From NCBI GenBank assembly GCA_947497675.1, contig CANMHY010000047.1, positions 1 to 6,516 on the forward strand: a stretch of 6,516 nucleotides of DNA, written 5' to 3'. This document shows positions 5,478 to 6,516 of the stretch, piece by piece (within the stretch, counting starts at the first letter, position 1; each line of letters starts with the position of its first letter). The notes below the pieces were generated by a model, which did no database searches, was not told where the DNA came from, and saw only the letters and a list, made by a program, of their open reading frames with translations. Origin of the DNA: Alphaproteobacteria bacterium (GTDB lineage: Bacteria; Pseudomonadota; Alphaproteobacteria; 16-39-46). Both the position numbers and the translations under genes were made by a program.

Positions 5478-5980
5478 AGATTTTAAAAAATCTTTCCTTT
5501 CTCTTTCTTTGGGCAGGGTTTGGACTTGGGATACTGGTAACACTGGGGTGCAAAGAAGACTCTAAAAACACCACCCCCTCTTACCCCTATTTTGCGTCTC
5601 TCAAAGCCTCTAAAATTAATGCACGCTGTGGACCTGGCATGTCCTATCCCATCGAGTGGATTTTTGTAAAGTCCGATATTCCCGTGCAAGTCTTAGAGGA
5701 ATATGAGCATTGGCGTAAAATTAAAGACTTTAATGGGGACGAGGCCTGGATTAATAAAACAATGCTTAAAAAGAAAAAGACCGGCCTTGTTCAGTCCAAA
5801 ATTCTTTCTCTTTATAGCAAACCTGATATAAAAAGCAACCTTTTAGCACATTTGGAAACAGGCGTGCTCGTTGAAATTAAAAGCTGCGATGGCGCATGGT
5901 GTCTTATAAAAGCACAAGATTTCAAAGGGTTTGTTCAAGAAAACGGGCTTTTTGGCGTTCGTCCAGGAGAACAGTTTTAA
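5465..5980 (+). CDS. Exported SH3_4-type bacterial SH3 domain protein
   Basis: An envelope protein with two bacterial SH3-like domains; such domains often bind peptidoglycan or other envelope partners, but no specific role is known here. No ATG starts the frame. I prefer the TTG at 5465, giving 171 residues: MDFLKILKNL, then a hydrophobic segment (11-28) ending in LVTLGC (24-29), a signal or anchor whose C29 only partly fits a lipobox. An earlier TTG at 5411 would add 18 cysteine-rich residues and lacks a Shine-Dalgarno. Domain 1 (about 43-105) contains FASLKASKINARCGPGMSYP, WRKIKDFNGDEAWINKTML. Domain 2 (about 108-170) contains ILSLYSKPD, LETGVLVEIKSCDGAWCLI and GFVQENGLFGVRPGE. Both match the family pattern VNVRxGPGxxYPVxW and CDGxWCR...GY(V/L)xxxxLWGVYPGE. 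C55, C141 and C146 are periplasmic-side cysteines. It converges on gapR. Confidence 0.85.
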   Translation: MDFLKILKNLSFLFLWAGFGLGILVTLGCKEDSKNTTPSYPYFASLKASKINARCGPGMSYPIEWIFVKSDIPVQVLEEYEHWRKIKDFNGDEAWINKTMLKKKKTGLVQSKILSLYSKPDIKSNLLAHLETGVLVEIKSCDGAWCLIKAQDFKGFVQENGLFGVRPGEQF

Positions 5981-5984
5981 GAAA

Positions 5985-6004
5985 AAAACGCCTATATTCG
6001 TTTT
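5985..6004. terminator. Weak bidirectional terminator between the SH3 gene and gapR
   Basis: AAAACG (5985-5990) and CGTTTT (5999-6004) pair around an eight-base loop in the 22-base gap between the convergent stops, with A-tracts on the left and T residues on the right. Only two G-C pairs support the stem and it overlaps the gapR stop codon, so its strength is doubtful; the position is what makes it plausible. Confidence 0.3.
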
Positions 6005-6290
6005 AAATCATCCCGAGTGCATGCTTATAGAGATCAAGAAGCTCTTCTTGTTCAGCTAAGGTTTCTGCATCTTGCTTTCGAAGCCTTAGGATTTGACGGA
6101 TAACTTTAACATCAAACCCTGCTGACTTTGCCTCATCAAAAACATCTTTTACGAAGTCCTGAAGTTGAACCTTTTCAAGCTCAAGGCGCTCAAGGCGCTC
6201 GATAAAGCTTTTCAAACGATCTGCAGCGATGCCACCAACTTGGGGCTTCAATGGATCAGGAGCTGAAGGGGTAGAGTCTGTCGTTGACAT
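6003..6290 (-). CDS. gapR: GapR (DUF2312) nucleoid-associated protein
   Basis: GapR is a small DNA-binding protein of alphaproteobacteria, essential in Caulobacter, that clamps overtwisted AT-rich DNA ahead of replication and transcription and stimulates gyrase and topoisomerase IV. The 95-residue protein has a polar, proline-containing N-terminus (1-20), then the family core: AADRLKSFIERLERLELEKVQLQDFVKDVF (22-51, long coiled-coil helix), EAKSAGFDVKVIRQILRLRKQD (53-74, the signature) and LLDLYKHALGMI (84-95). It aligns with Caulobacter GapR (as recalled) across the whole core, with a slightly longer N-terminal tail. The ATG at 6290 has AAGGAA seven bases upstream. It has no co-directional neighbour in the window and converges on the SH3 gene. 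Confidence 0.95.
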   Translation of the reverse strand: MSTTDSTPSAPDPLKPQVGGIAADRLKSFIERLERLELEKVQLQDFVKDVFDEAKSAGFDVKVIRQILRLRKQDAETLAEQEELLDLYKHALGMI

Positions 6291-6516
6291 AATTTAATTC
6301 CTTGTAAAATAAACACTACCGCTATTTATCATTTTTATCGATTTTAAGCAAGAAGGGATCAATTAAAACAGCAATTATGTGTGAAGACAAAAATAGATCA
6401 ATTTAAAGCCTCTAAAACGAAAAAACTTTAGAATTTTTAAAAAAGAATTAAAGAACAGGGTGTTAAGAAGAGGAAACGCCGTAAAAATCCTTTGTCTGAG
6501 GCTTATTTTTAAAGTT
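6291..6516. other. AT-rich stretch upstream of gapR, no supported gene
   Basis: This must hold the gapR promoter, but I find no pair of boxes good enough to name. It contains an inverted repeat TCTAAA/TTTAGA (6411-6416 and 6427-6432) around an A-rich spacer, and two copies of GATCAATT (6357-6364 and 6395-6402). A minus-strand frame from the right edge stops with TAA at 6465-6463 (17 codons, ending GVSSS), and another stays open for about 46 codons; neither is long or characteristic enough to call as the end of a gene. Confidence 0.35.

Noticed and set aside
6463..6516. Possible 3' end of another minus-strand gene at the right edge
   Set aside because: Seventeen open codons are expected by chance, and the residues match nothing I know.
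1..6516. CRISPR array, insertion sequence, phage attachment site beside ssrA, or riboswitch
   Set aside because: No regularly spaced repeats, transposase, terminal inverted repeats, duplicated tmRNA end or known aptamer motif was seen.

Overview
The window reads as chromosomal DNA of a low-GC alphaproteobacterium. Two features support this: a circularly permuted two-piece tmRNA gene of the alphaproteobacterial kind, and a GapR (DUF2312) nucleoid protein, a family centred on this class. An IalB-family exported protein and an SH3_4-type protein also match alphaproteobacterial families closely. The low GC, paired nutrient-type MFS transporters, an AmpG permease and eroded toxin-antitoxin genes would suit a host-associated lineage such as Holosporales or a relative. 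That placement is inference; no rRNA or marker tree is available.

Layout. Positions 1-2570 carry two minus-strand membrane transporters: an AmpG-type muropeptide permease cut by the left edge, and upstream of it a 414-residue MFS transporter. The MFS gene has a long leader with a good promoter, a possible 22-codon mini-ORF starting almost at the predicted transcription start, and two hairpins. Positions 2570-2990 are the ssrA (tmRNA) gene on the minus strand with its terminator and a possible promoter; long open frames there are not genes. Its terminator ends one base from the -35 box of the MFS promoter.

Positions 3031-3619 hold remnants of toxin-antitoxin loci: a YefM/Phd-like antitoxin (+) and a HicB-like antitoxin (-) that meet tail to tail and overlap by 33 bases. 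Neither has a toxin beside it. Positions 3694-5312 hold an ialB-type gene and rlmN, joined by an ATGA stop/start overlap, with the hicB-like gene following in the same direction. A shared promoter region at about 5345-5411 separates them from a divergent SH3-domain gene (5465-5980), which is preceded and overlapped by a 17-codon membrane-type mini-ORF. gapR (6003-6290, -) converges on the SH3 gene. The last 226 bases hold no gene I can support.

Functionally most of this is housekeeping: ribosome rescue (tmRNA), rRNA/tRNA methylation (RlmN), chromosome topology (GapR), cell-wall recycling (AmpG), uptake (MFS) and envelope proteins (IalB, SH3). The unusual material is the paired orphan antitoxins, the divergent tmRNA tag with its structured spacer, and three short ORFs that sit exactly where leader peptides or microproteins could act. 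I do not see a complete undescribed multi-gene system.
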